Shown: positions 26,738-35,593 of the stretch, piece after piece | Layout: every line of letters starts with the position of its first letter | Position numbering within the stretch: the stretch's first letter is position 1 | Assembly: GCF_018223345.1 (NCBI RefSeq) | Contig: NZ_CP073587.1 | Coordinates: forward strand, 1,213,001-1,277,000 | DNA: 64,000 nucleotides | From: Shewanella yunxiaonensis | GTDB lineage: Bacteria; Pseudomonadota; Gammaproteobacteria; Enterobacterales; Shewanellaceae | Direction: 5' to 3' | The notes under the pieces: model-generated | What the model was told of the DNA's origin: nothing | Database searches by the model: none | The model's input: the letters and a program-made list of their open reading frames with translations, nothing else | Translations under genes and position numbers: made by a program

Positions 26738-29044
26738 TTACTTGATTATGTGGAACTGGTCGATACCGAAAGACTTACCTTGAGCATGACAGGTTGCGCA
26801 AGACTCAACTGGCAGGATAGCTGTACCGGCTGGAAGCGTGTCAGTAATCGCACCGTTAGACTCGAAGTGAGCCAGAGCGGATGCACTGGTATGGCAACTG
26901 CGGCATGATTCGGCCACTGGACTGATATAACCGCCGCTTACGGCGATGGAGCGCTTACCTGAAGTCAGACCACCATCATCAGCAAAGAAGCTTGTACCTT
27001 CTTTGTGACAGGCAGAACAATCTCCTTGTACACCTGGGAAACCTACAACATCACCATCGGCATCCTTGTAGATACCTTCGATAACGTCAAAGTTACCCGC
27101 GTGGAAGCGGTGAACTACGGTAACCAAATCACGGTTGTAGAAGGTAACGCCAGAGTTTTGGCTGTTACCATCAGCATCTTTGTAAACAGCATTAACGTGG
27201 TAAGAACCGGGATAATCATTGTTATGGCAGTCCATACATTGATCAAATGTGTATACGCCGTGGGTAGGTCCTTTAGTCACATCCAATGAGTTATGGCACG
27301 CTTCACATTTGCTCACAGCAACGGTGATGCGATTATCATCAGTGAAGCGAGCGGCAGTGCCTTCATCGGCAGCGTCTACTGTATCCAAGTCAAAGAACTT
27401 GGTTTTAGTAGTTACACCAATAGCTGTTGAGAAAACAGGACTATTGTGGACAACTTCAATAGGATTACCGTAAGCAAGATCTGCTGTTTCATCACAAGTA
27501 GCGGCTTTTTTGTCACTACCAACACAGAATGTCGCTTCTGTACCAACATAGATAGTACCTGTGTACATTGAAGCATTTTCGGTGGCACCAAGTGCACGAG
27601 TCAGCGTCAACTTGCCTACACCGGCATCGAAGTTACCGCTGGTCAATGCTGGGCGACTGCCCCAACGATGCACTTCACCATTTGAATCAACATTACCCAT
27701 GAGTGTAGATTTTACACCCAGTACAGAGAGATCTGATGATAATGCACCATTAACAGTTACATCAGCAGTTACAGTCAATGTGCCAGCAGAGACACTTGCA
27801 CCAGTAAAGGTAACTTGAACCAAACTAGCTAGGGCTTTACGTTCGCCAACTTTGTGTGCATTGATTGGCGCCAAGGCACCAGTTGAGTGACAAGCGGCAC
27901 ACTGGCTGTCATCAGTCTGGGCCAACATGTACTCTGAGTGGCCTTCTCCAGTAGTCCAGTCGATGTTTGAGTGACAACCACTACAAGCTACACGAGTTGG
28001 AACTTCCCAAGAGGTCTGCCCTTCCTCAGTGCTATGGCAAACAGTACACTGGTCCAAAGGTGCTGGGTAGGCAATTTCATTCCACCCTTCAGCTTGTATA
28101 AAGCCCCATGACTTGAACTGCTCAGTGGCAATGTGAGAACCAGCATGAATACGGTGGATCATCGCAGGTAAGTCAAAAACATAGCCTTCTTCTGCATCTG
28201 CTGCAGAAGGTTGCAAACTTGGGTTGTGGCACATTACGCAGTTTTGCACGTTTTGATATCTGTGCCCGATGCTTGCAGCAATACCACCAGTAGTAACGCT
28301 TTCACCATGACAGTTCATACATGCTTGGTTAGCAACAGTATCTTTGCCGCTTTCGACACCCACTTCACCAGTTGCTGGTATATAAGTCATTGTGGATAAA
28401 ACGTTATCAGGCAGGGCATTGCCATCGGTGTCAGTAATATAACTAAGGCGTAGACCAATACGATGTGGGGCATTCAAATCGTCAGCCGCATACATGATTG
28501 GAGCCGCTCCATCATGAGCCCATGTGCCGGTATATGTGCCTGGGTTGGTTGCATCCTCTGTAAGTGTACAGGTATTTGTGCTACCACGGGTCCCGGTTAG
28601 AGTACAGTACATGTAAGTGCTGCTATTACCTGCAGCCTTACTATTGTTCTGCCAATATAGGGCTGGACCATCGTCAGTGGAGTTAGTTACGGCCGTTGCT
28701 GATATGACTCGCAGTTCGCTAATGCCGGTCAGAGGCTTAACAGCACCAGCTTGGTTTTTGGCGGTTGCAGTAAATTTCAATGCAAATGTACCACTGCCAG
28801 CTAATGTACTGCTTGCTGGATCGATAGTGATGGTAACATCGCTAGCCTTGTAGACTGTTGATACTACTGCACCGGCATCTTGTCCGTTAGTACCATCCAC
28901 GCCGTTAGTACCATCGGTACCATTGGTGCCATTGGTACCGTCTACACCGTCTTTCCCGTCGCTGCCATCAAATGTACAGGCAGAAAGCCCGAAAAGGCCC
29001 ACCAGGAATAACGCGAGTAATGACTTGTTATGTTTTTTCATCAT
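26738..29044 (-). CDS. OmcA/MtrC-family decaheme c-type cytochrome, outer-membrane lipoprotein (copy 1)
   Basis: 768 residues. A lipoprotein signal with lipobox 'LSAC' (Cys23) is followed by ten Gly-x-y triplets (residues 27-56), then the OmcA/MtrC fold with two pentaheme domains. Exactly ten CxxCH haem sites are visible: CMNCH, CVMCH, CTVCH, CSGCH, CAACH in the first cluster and CEACH, CMDCH, CSACH, CRSCH, CATCH in the second, separated by a beta-rich domain with a CX8C-like Cys pair ('CVGSDKKAATC'). Such proteins sit on the cell surface and pass electrons to metals, flavins or minerals. The start MMKK follows AAGGGA. No mtrA/mtrB homologues adjoin, so the electron conduit must be supplied elsewhere. 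The paralogue lies directly upstream with its own promoter. Confidence 0.93.
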   Translation of the reverse strand: MMKKHNKSLLALFLVGLFGLSACTFDGSDGKDGVDGTNGTNGTDGTNGVDGTNGQDAGAVVSTVYKASDVTITIDPASSTLAGSGTFALKFTATAKNQAGAVKPLTGISELRVISATAVTNSTDDGPALYWQNNSKAAGNSSTYMYCTLTGTRGSTNTCTLTEDATNPGTYTGTWAHDGAAPIMYAADDLNAPHRIGLRLSYITDTDGNALPDNVLSTMTYIPATGEVGVESGKDTVANQACMNCHGESVTTGGIAASIGHRYQNVQNCVMCHNPSLQPSAADAEEGYVFDLPAMIHRIHAGSHIATEQFKSWGFIQAEGWNEIAYPAPLDQCTVCHSTEEGQTSWEVPTRVACSGCHSNIDWTTGEGHSEYMLAQTDDSQCAACHSTGALAPINAHKVGERKALASLVQVTFTGASVSAGTLTVTADVTVNGALSSDLSVLGVKSTLMGNVDSNGEVHRWGSRPALTSGNFDAGVGKLTLTRALGATENASMYTGTIYVGTEATFCVGSDKKAATCDETADLAYGNPIEVVHNSPVFSTAIGVTTKTKFFDLDTVDAADEGTAARFTDDNRITVAVSKCEACHNSLDVTKGPTHGVYTFDQCMDCHNNDYPGSYHVNAVYKDADGNSQNSGVTFYNRDLVTVVHRFHAGNFDVIEGIYKDADGDVVGFPGVQGDCSACHKEGTSFFADDGGLTSGKRSIAVSGGYISPVAESCRSCHTSASALAHFESNGAITDTLPAGTAILPVESCATCHAQGKSFGIDQFHIIK

Positions 29045-29067
29045 TGCGTCCCTTTCGTAAATTATAT

Positions 29068-29083
29068 TACTGCTTTTGCAGTA
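29068..29083 (-). promoter_or_regulatory. Inverted repeat in the leader of decaheme cytochrome 1
   Basis: TACTGC (29068-29073) and GCAGTA (29078-29083) around TTTT, about 25 bases before the start codon. The paralogue has ACTGC/GCAGT at the matching place (32128-32143). It may be an operator or a leader hairpin. Confidence 0.45.
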
Positions 29084-29115
29084 TGATAAATATACGTACA
29101 AATTGAGTGGATTAT

Positions 29116-29140
29116 GTTAGTACATGCGCAATATGTGAAA
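29116..29140 (-). promoter_or_regulatory. Conserved upstream block of decaheme cytochrome 1
   Basis: This 25-base block, GTTAGTACATGC then CAAT and TGTGAAA on the plus strand, differs at only two positions from 32179-32203, the same distance upstream of the paralogue. The rest of the intergenic DNA is diverged, so this is a probable promoter or activator site shared by the two genes. Confidence 0.5.
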
Positions 29141-29730
29141 TATGAGCTAAAAAACTAGATATAAAATTAACAAATGCGAAATATATAATTTCACAATTAG
29201 GATGTTGCATTAACATTCAGTTAATTAATAGTTAAAAGGTAATTTAATCAGATAGATGTAGACAATGGCAGCATTAAGCCGCGCGCCTAAACCGAGACAT
29301 TTTATGGCTGGTCAAAGTAGTTTTAACGAGTGATACTATCGTCTGATAGTTACCCAAATTAAGTCACCAAAAAACATATCCAAAGCAATTCTATTGTTCA
29401 AGAAATCGAACTCACAACTGAAGACATTACTGTATGTCATTACGTTAAAGTACACATAGTGATGCCCATTGTAGTATTGCATCGCAATCACCTAACAATT
29501 TACCTATTGATTGAGAAAATATCAGAGTGGCTTTGTTGTAATTATTTGCATCATTGTTAGTTATAAATCTACATCAAAGGGGTATAAGTTCACAGGACTT
29601 CCTTTGGAGAACGTTGATGCTGGTATGTTGATGATATAAACATATCTAATCAGGATGGAGGCGATGGCGTTAGCCATTAGCCATATAACATTTGCTCCCT
29701 TGATAAACCCTAACTGGTATGAGTAAAAAC
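29141..29730. other. Intergenic region between the two decaheme genes
   Basis: About 590 bases with no credible gene on either strand. Apart from the promoter block of copy 1 at its left end and the terminator of copy 2 at its right end, I see no recognisable element. Confidence 0.5.
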
Positions 29731-29758
29731 AAAAGAGACCCTTGCAGGTCTCCTTTGG
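29731..29758 (-). terminator. Terminator of decaheme cytochrome 2
   Basis: On the minus strand, GGAGACC and GGTCTC arms (29747-29753 with 29734-29740) extended by A/T pairs are followed by a T-rich tract. A run of nine G residues (plus strand 29757-29765) lies directly before it. Confidence 0.75.
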
Positions 29759-29770
29759 GGGGGGGAATAA

Positions 29771-29794
29771 CTGGGGCCTTGCAGGAAGCCCCAG
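29771..29794 (-). other. Conserved 3'-UTR hairpin after decaheme cytochrome 2
   Basis: Arms CTGGGG/CCCCAG (29771-29776 with 29789-29794) plus CTT/AAG and a GCAGG loop, matching the element after copy 1 with a paired A-T to G-C change. It sits between stop codon and terminator. Confidence 0.6.
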
Positions 29795-29802
29795 AAGATT
29801 CC

Positions 29803-32103
29803 TTACTTGATTACGTGGAACTGGTCGATACCGAAGGTCTTACCTTGAGCATGACAGGTTGCGCAAGACTCAATTGGCAGATTTGATGATGAATCAGGTG
29901 CGTCAGAGGTAGTAGCACCATTAGTCTGGAAGTGTGCCAGAGCTGATGCGCTGGTATGACAGCTACGGCATGATTCAGCTACAGGACTTACGTAACCACC
30001 AGTAACAGCGATAGAACGTTTACCTGAAGTCAGACCACCGTCAGCCGCAAAGAAGCTTACGCCGTCTTTGTGGCAGGCTGAACAATCACCTTGAACGCCA
30101 GGGAATCCAGTCACAGAACCGTCTTTGTGCAGCACAATACCTTCAGACTCGCCGAAGTTACCGCTATGCAGACGGTGAGCAACAGTTACCAAATCACGGT
30201 TCGCAAATGTTACGCCAGTTGGAACCAAGGTGGTGCCATCTTCATCCAAGTATGATACTGCAGCATGGCCTGAACCTGCGTGGGTGTCGTTGTGACACTG
30301 CATACACTGATCAAAGGTGTAAACGCCGTGGTTTGCTCCTTTTGCGTAGTCCAAAGAACTGTGACATGCGTCACACTTAGATTCTGCTACAGTGATGCGA
30401 GCAGGATCTGCCATGCGAGCAGTTACTGCAGCAACACCATCAACAATACTGAAGAACTTAACAGTAGAAGTTACGCCAATAGGGTTAGAGGCGCCAAACT
30501 GTGCATCAGTATTACCACATGTCACTGCAGCACCATTATCAGCACAGAAGTTATCTTCAGTACCAACATAGAGTGTACTAGTAGTGAAAACTGTAGCTGG
30601 TACATCTGATGAATAAGTACCCACACCGTTAGCATCAAATTTGAATTTTGCTAATGTGATTGTAGGCGCGCCAGAGACATCTCTCCATGCAGTGACTCTG
30701 CCGGAGTCGTCAACGTTACCAATGATGACGCTGTCTTTCTTGATCACACCATTAGTGTTAGAGCTGCTATATACAAGAGTTGAAGCATCAGTCACAGGAG
30801 CGCCGTTAATGGTCATTTTAACGGTCAAAGTCAGAGTCTTCATAGTAGAATCAGTAGCAGATACAGCAGCAGTAGCTCCTGTAAAGTCTACGGTTACCAG
30901 ACTTGCGTATTCAGCACGTTTACCCACTTTGTGAGCATTGATTGGTGCCAAAGCGCCAGTTGAGTGGCAAGATGCACACTGACTATCATCAGCTTGGGCC
31001 AGAGTATACTCTGAGTGGCCTTCACCGGTAGTCCAGTTGATGCCAGAGTGACAACCGCTACAAGCTGCACGATTTGGAGTTTCCCATGTGGTTTTGCCTT
31101 CATCGGTGCTGTGGCACTGTGTACACTCAGCCAATGGAGCTGGGTATACAATTTCTGCCCAGTTTGGCCCTTGAGGCAATCCGTAATCAGCCAAATCTTT
31201 CCCACCATGAATACGGTGGATCATAGCTGGCAAGTCATAAATATAGCCTTTTGCTTCGTTAGCTGCATCGACTAAGCCAGGGTTATGACATACTACGCAG
31301 TTCTGTACGTTTTGGTACTTGTGCCCAACACTTGCAGCGATGCCACCAGTAGTTACGCTTTCACCATGACAGTTCATACAAGCCTGATTGGCTACAGTAT
31401 CTTTACCACTTTCTACGCCAACTTCCCCAGTCGCTGGGACATAAGTAGTGGTTGATAACACGTTGTCAGGCAGTGCATTACCATCAGCATCAGTGATATT
31501 GCTCAAACGCATAAAAATGCGATGTGGAGCATTCAGATCGTCGGCAGCATACATGATAGGAGCGGTACCATCATGAGCCCAAGTACCGGTATATGTGCCT
31601 GGATTGGTTGCATCTTCTACCAGTGTACAAGCATCAGTAGTGCTATGAGCACCAGTCAGAGAACAGTACATGTAAGTGCTGCTGTTACCAGCAGCTTTAC
31701 TGTTGTTCTGCCAGTATACCGCTGGACCATTATCAGTGGTGTTGGTCACCGCAGTTGCTGATGCAATGCGCAGTTCACTAATGCCTGTCAGCGGTTTAAC
31801 TTCACCGGCTTGGTTTTTGGCAGTCGCAGTAAATTTCAATGCAAATGCGCCACTACCAGCTAGCGTGCTGCTTGCTGGATCGATAGTGATAGTAACATCG
31901 TTAGCCTTATAGACTGTTGATACTACTGAACCAGCATCTAGACCATTGGTACCGTTAGTACCATCGGTACCATTGGTGCCATTGGTACCATTAGTACCGT
32001 CTACACCGTCTTTCCCGTCGCTGCCATCAAATGTACAGGCAGAAAGCCCGAACAGGCCCACCAGGAATAACGCGAGTAATGACTTGTTATGATTTTTCAT
32101 CAT
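29803..32103 (-). CDS. OmcA/MtrC-family decaheme c-type cytochrome, outer-membrane lipoprotein (copy 2)
   Basis: 766 residues, clearly a tandem paralogue of the protein encoded at 26738-29044. The signal peptide, lipobox 'LSAC' and ten Gly-x-y triplets are nearly identical. Ten CxxCH sites are present: CMNCH, CVVCH, CTQCH, CSGCH, CASCH, then CDACH, CMQCH, CSACH, CRSCH, CATCH. The divergence is concentrated in the beta-rich domain between haem clusters (about residues 400-560) and in loops near the haems, while the N- and C-terminal thirds are strongly conserved. This suggests different partners or substrates. The start MMKN follows AAGGGA. A cell-surface electron-transfer role is inferred from the family. 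Confidence 0.93.
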   Translation of the reverse strand: MMKNHNKSLLALFLVGLFGLSACTFDGSDGKDGVDGTNGTNGTNGTDGTNGTNGLDAGSVVSTVYKANDVTITIDPASSTLAGSGAFALKFTATAKNQAGEVKPLTGISELRIASATAVTNTTDNGPAVYWQNNSKAAGNSSTYMYCSLTGAHSTTDACTLVEDATNPGTYTGTWAHDGTAPIMYAADDLNAPHRIFMRLSNITDADGNALPDNVLSTTTYVPATGEVGVESGKDTVANQACMNCHGESVTTGGIAASVGHKYQNVQNCVVCHNPGLVDAANEAKGYIYDLPAMIHRIHGGKDLADYGLPQGPNWAEIVYPAPLAECTQCHSTDEGKTTWETPNRAACSGCHSGINWTTGEGHSEYTLAQADDSQCASCHSTGALAPINAHKVGKRAEYASLVTVDFTGATAAVSATDSTMKTLTLTVKMTINGAPVTDASTLVYSSSNTNGVIKKDSVIIGNVDDSGRVTAWRDVSGAPTITLAKFKFDANGVGTYSSDVPATVFTTSTLYVGTEDNFCADNGAAVTCGNTDAQFGASNPIGVTSTVKFFSIVDGVAAVTARMADPARITVAESKCDACHSSLDYAKGANHGVYTFDQCMQCHNDTHAGSGHAAVSYLDEDGTTLVPTGVTFANRDLVTVAHRLHSGNFGESEGIVLHKDGSVTGFPGVQGDCSACHKDGVSFFAADGGLTSGKRSIAVTGGYVSPVAESCRSCHTSASALAHFQTNGATTSDAPDSSSNLPIESCATCHAQGKTFGIDQFHVIK

Positions 32104-32127
32104 TGCGTCCCTTGTTCATATATGTGT

Positions 32128-32143
32128 ACTGCTATTTTGCAGT
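32128..32143 (-). promoter_or_regulatory. Inverted repeat in the leader of decaheme cytochrome 2
   Basis: ACTGC (32128-32132) and GCAGT (32139-32143), equivalent to the repeat before copy 1. Conservation in both leaders is the evidence for function. Confidence 0.45.
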
Positions 32144-32178
32144 GCGCATAAATATACCTATAACTAATGAGGTAATAC

Positions 32179-32203
32179 GTTAGTACATGCACAATTTGTG
32201 AAA
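32179..32203 (-). promoter_or_regulatory. Conserved upstream block of decaheme cytochrome 2
   Basis: A 25-base block shared with 29116-29140 (two differences). It probably includes the promoter or an activator site. It does not fit a CRP or FNR palindrome well. Confidence 0.5.
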
Positions 32204-32310
32204 CGTGGGTTAATAAAGCGAAAGAGAAATTTCTAAAACTGAAATAAGTAATTTTAATTTTAGAAATTTACAAATGAGGGTCTAAAAACGAAGAAAAACT
32301 AGGTGAATCA

Positions 32311-32346
32311 ATGGCCAGCTATCCACTACAGCAAGGTACTGGCCAT
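32311..32346 (-). terminator. Possible terminator of the LysR gene
   Basis: A perfect 8-bp inverted repeat ATGGCCAG/CTGGCCAT (32311-32318 with 32339-32346), 17 bases after the LysR stop. A T run follows only about 12 bases later on the minus strand, so the terminator assignment is tentative. Confidence 0.4.
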
Positions 32347-32362
32347 CTCGATCAAAGGTGTT

Positions 32363-33358
32363 TTAGGTGCCAAATTGTCGTTCGTCAGGAATAGCTCTGA
32401 AGCTCAGCAACTTGGAAATAACATCTAAAATTAGCTGACGTTGCTCTGTGCTGTACCGTCTATAGTCGTCCGCTTTTTCAATCAATTGATAGCAAGGTAA
32501 TGCTAGAGTCCTCTGCAATTTATTCACTTCACTTGCAGGTAACAATCGGCATTTAAGTTCGCTGATCCTTTCGGCTTGACACAATTCTGTCGCGGGTGCA
32601 AATGCAATACTGTTCATTGTCAGCAGATGCGCATACCATTCTTCGAAATCTTCAACACAATCCATTTCTGGTGTGGGAATATTTTCTTGCTGGCAATAAA
32701 GTTCAAACGGATCAATGCGTTCGTTAAAATTGCGGATGCACATGTACACGAAGGGGTAACGCGCTATCTGTTCCAATGTGATATTCGGGTAATGCTGCCA
32801 TATTGGATGGTCTTTTCTGCAGACCAATCCAATTTCCTGGCACTCACCGATGTTGGTCAGTTGCAATTCCTGATTTTCAGGTAAGTCCATACTGATCCCA
32901 AGATCGAGTTCCCCGCTGTGGATCAGATCAGCAGAGTCACTCTGCCATTTATACAAGCGCACTTTGCCGAGTTTGTCGGCCATGTCTTTCTGACCAAATA
33001 TTTTGGATAGGGCACTCATCAAACCGTAACCCACTGCGATTTGCAGACAACCTTCAGAACGGCAATCTCGACTGCCGTTAGCCTGCAACTCCAGTTGGTA
33101 AACTGATTGGATGAAATCACATACGGGACGATACAGATTTTCTGCCAGCGGTGTTGCTTTCAGTTTCTGTTGGCGTCGATAAAACAGCTCGTCATCAAAG
33201 GCGAGGCGGAGAGAACTAAGGCAACGACTAATCTTGGGAGCTGAGACTGACAATTCCCTTGCCGTTATGTTCGCATGTCCGGTTTCGTAAATGGTTTTGA
33301 ACACCATGAGTGTGAAAATGTCTAAATCACACAATTGCTTTAAAAGTCGGCTTGCCAT
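32363..33358 (-). CDS. LysR-family transcriptional regulator
   Basis: 331 residues. The N-terminal winged HTH ('TGHANITARELSVSAPKISRCLSSLRLAFDDELFYRR') is LysR-type, followed by a substrate-binding domain ('LQIAVGYGLMSALSKIFG', 'LDLGISMDLPE', 'LVCRKDHPIWQHYP'). The spacing of the HTH from the start is slightly longer than usual (helix 'FTLMVFKTIYETG'). It lies upstream of the decaheme gene pair in the same orientation, so it could regulate them, but the inducer is unknown. Confidence 0.87.
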   Translation of the reverse strand: MASRLLKQLCDLDIFTLMVFKTIYETGHANITARELSVSAPKISRCLSSLRLAFDDELFYRRQQKLKATPLAENLYRPVCDFIQSVYQLELQANGSRDCRSEGCLQIAVGYGLMSALSKIFGQKDMADKLGKVRLYKWQSDSADLIHSGELDLGISMDLPENQELQLTNIGECQEIGLVCRKDHPIWQHYPNITLEQIARYPFVYMCIRNFNERIDPFELYCQQENIPTPEMDCVEDFEEWYAHLLTMNSIAFAPATELCQAERISELKCRLLPASEVNKLQRTLALPCYQLIEKADDYRRYSTEQRQLILDVISKLLSFRAIPDERQFGT

Positions 33359-33558
33359 AGAGATATCTACTCGAAAGCTGAAATCTAGTTAAAGTTAATT
33401 AACTTACGAAATATCATGTAATTCTAAACATAAGTTTTGAAAATAACTGTGATAACCCGCCTTATATGCGTATTTCAGCTTTTCATGTAATAAAATTGTG
33501 ATCTATGTCATAAGTCTCGCCACGTGGTTAGACAAAATTACATTCAAATTTTGTTCAA

Positions 33559-33975
33559 TTACTCAGATTGCAACTCAAGCCCTTCAAACAAATTGTTTTT
33601 ATTAAGTTTATTTTCGCTTTTAAGATCTTGCAGCAGGTTCATCTCTTCTTTAACTCGAACCCCAATAAATTGGCCACCTTCAAAAATTTCCATGGTTTTG
33701 CTTGCCACTTCCCCTTCCACAGTGCCAGAACTGGTAATGATGAGTCGTTCACACTGAAGTTTGCCTTTAAATATGCCGGATACTTTTAATTCTTGGCAGG
33801 CAAGTTGGCCATCAATCGAACCTTTAGGTTCAATGGTAACATTCTGCTCTGCGACCACTTTTCCAAAAATAGTGCCACCAATCAAGGCATTGCCAATAAA
33901 TTCGGTTTCTCCAGTGATGGTACATCCGGCGGCAATATAAGTAATTTCTGCGTTTTTTTTGCTTTTACCAAACAT
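33559..33975 (-). CDS. Bactofilin (polymer-forming cytoskeletal protein)
   Basis: 138 residues. 'YIAAGCTITGETEFIGNALIGGTIFGKVVAEQNVTIEPKGSIDGQLACQELKVSGIFKGKLQCERLIITSSGTVEGEVASKTMEI' condenses to a right-handed beta-helix with hydrophobic residues every second position, the bactofilin (DUF583) domain. The ends are short and polar. Bactofilins polymerise without nucleotide and localise wall or motility enzymes. ATG 33975 follows AAAGG; the frame extends 11 codons further without similarity. It stands alone, without the usual M23 peptidase partner beside it. Confidence 0.88.
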   Translation of the reverse strand: MFGKSKKNAEITYIAAGCTITGETEFIGNALIGGTIFGKVVAEQNVTIEPKGSIDGQLACQELKVSGIFKGKLQCERLIITSSGTVEGEVASKTMEIFEGGQFIGVRVKEEMNLLQDLKSENKLNKNNLFEGLELQSE

Positions 33976-34094
33976 TATGGGACCTTTTATCGCAGTCAAA
34001 GTTACCATGATGTTATCGAGAAATTATCCTTAGCAAAACCACAAAGATTTGACAGGCGACAGCAAATCAACTTTCGCTTTATTTGGTCATTGGA

Positions 34095-34580
34095 TCAGGT
34101 GTTGGGGATACTGATATTAATTGCGGATACTGGGCAGGCACTCACGCAGGCTCCACACCCGGTGCATTGTGAGATATTCACAAGGGGGTGCGGCATTTCG
34201 CCCACTTTGTGAGAAAAAGCGATTGCAGACTCGCCACAGAAGTCTTTACAGCTTTGGCAAGCAACGCCTTGGTATGTTAAGCAAGTTGGCTTGATACTGG
34301 CCACGATTTGCCATGGTGGAAGAGTCGTGGACTCAAACACCGGTTCTGGGCAGACTTCGGCGCATTTCCCGCAGAATGTACATTCTGCCCGCTGAAAGTT
34401 AATGGCTGGGAATCCGCCATCACCGATGATCAGAACGCTTGTTTCACAGCTTTCTATGCACTTGTTACAGCGACTACAGTGATCGGTAAATTTTGTTTCT
34501 GGCAGGCTCCAAGGCGGCCTTATTATTGAGCCCGCTTTGGAACTGCCAGAAAATAAACGGCGACGGAAAGAGTCAACCAT
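34095..34580 (-). CDS. napF: NapF-type ferredoxin
   Basis: 161 residues with four cysteine clusters: C-x2-C-x2-C-x3-C near residue 35, 'CTFCGKCAEVCPEP' near residue 69, a wider C-x7-C-x2-C-x3-C near 105, and 'CTGCGACVSACPVSA' near 140. The N-terminal 'VDSFRRRLFSG' resembles NapF of nap operons, a cytoplasmic ferredoxin that assists NapA maturation. Here it is the last gene of a galU-galE unit: its ATG overlaps the galE stop (TAATG). No nap genes adjoin. It could instead serve another molybdo- or iron-sulfur enzyme. Confidence 0.85.
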   Translation of the reverse strand: MVDSFRRRLFSGSSKAGSIIRPPWSLPETKFTDHCSRCNKCIESCETSVLIIGDGGFPAINFQRAECTFCGKCAEVCPEPVFESTTLPPWQIVASIKPTCLTYQGVACQSCKDFCGESAIAFSHKVGEMPHPLVNISQCTGCGACVSACPVSAINISIPNT

Positions 34581-35593
34581 TAGGCATGGTATCCATTGGG
34601 ATTTTTAGATTGCCAGTGCCAACTTGAATTCACCATATCTTGCAGCGTGTGTGTCGCTTTCCATCCCAGTTCCTGCAACGCATATGTAGGATCGGCATAG
34701 CAAGCGGCAATATCACCCGCTCTGCGTGGCGCTATCTGATAGGGAATTTTCTTACCACATGCCTTTTCAAAAGCACTCACCATATCCAGCACACTATAAC
34801 CCTGACCGGTGCCCAGGTTATAGGTGACTAATCCTGGGGATGTTTGTAGCTTTTCCAGGGCTTTAACATGGCCGATGGCTAAATCCACAACATGAATATA
34901 GTCACGGACACCCGTTCCATCAGGAGTTGGATAATCATTGCCGAAAATGCTGAGCTTTTCTCTTTTGCCGATGGCGACTTGTGAAATGTAAGGCATCAGA
35001 TTGTTAGGAATATCATTGGGATCTTCCCCTATAATGCCGCTTTCATGTGCACCTACTGGATTGAAATAACGCAACCGGGCGATATTCCATTGCGGGTTTG
35101 CGCGCTGAAAATCTGCCAGAATATTTTCCACCATGAGTTTGGACTGACCATAGGGGTTGGTCGCGCTGGTGGGAAAGTCTTCCGTGATCGGCAGACTGGC
35201 AGGATCGCCATAAACTGTTGCAGAAGAGCTGAATACCAGATTATGCACACCGGCTTCCTGCATGACTTCGCACAGAATTAAGGTGCCGCATACATTGTTT
35301 TGATAGTATTTCAACGGTTTTGCGACGGACTCTCCGACAGCTTTAAGACCGGCGAAGTGAATAACTGCATCAAATTTATGATCAGCGAATATTTTTTGCA
35401 TCAAGGGTTTATTGAGAATATCACCCTGATAAAACTGTACGGTTCTTCCAGTTAATTGCTCCACACGTAACAGCGATTCAGCCGATGAATTGCAAAGATT
35501 ATCGACAACCACCGCATCCATGCCAGCGTTGAGCATTTCTACCAAAGTGTGGCTGCCTATGTAGCCAGCGCCACCGGTAACCAAAACGTTCAT
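34580..35593 (-). CDS. galE: UDP-glucose 4-epimerase GalE
   Basis: 337 residues, matching E. coli GalE (338). '[21 protein letters not shown]' is the NAD site, 'SSSATVYG' and 'YGQSKLMVE' the catalytic Ser/Tyr/Lys, '[12 protein letters not shown]' the substrate loop. It interconverts UDP-glucose and UDP-galactose in the cytoplasm for surface-glycan precursors. ATG 35593 overlaps the galU stop as TGATG, and its own stop overlaps napF, so three genes are translationally linked. Confidence 0.95.
   Translation of the reverse strand: MNVLVTGGAGYIGSHTLVEMLNAGMDAVVVDNLCNSSAESLLRVEQLTGRTVQFYQGDILNKPLMQKIFADHKFDAVIHFAGLKAVGESVAKPLKYYQNNVCGTLILCEVMQEAGVHNLVFSSSATVYGDPASLPITEDFPTSATNPYGQSKLMVENILADFQRANPQWNIARLRYFNPVGAHESGIIGEDPNDIPNNLMPYISQVAIGKREKLSIFGNDYPTPDGTGVRDYIHVVDLAIGHVKALEKLQTSPGLVTYNLGTGQGYSVLDMVSAFEKACGKKIPYQIAPRRAGDIAACYADPTYALQELGWKATHTLQDMVNSSWHWQSKNPNGYHA

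Noticed and set aside
27561..27818. Open frames on the plus strand inside both decaheme genes
   Set aside because: Shadow frames of a strongly coding minus-strand gene; no start signals or domains.
29116..29140. CRP site in the conserved block upstream of the decaheme genes
   Set aside because: TGTGA is present but no TCACA arm at the right distance in either copy.
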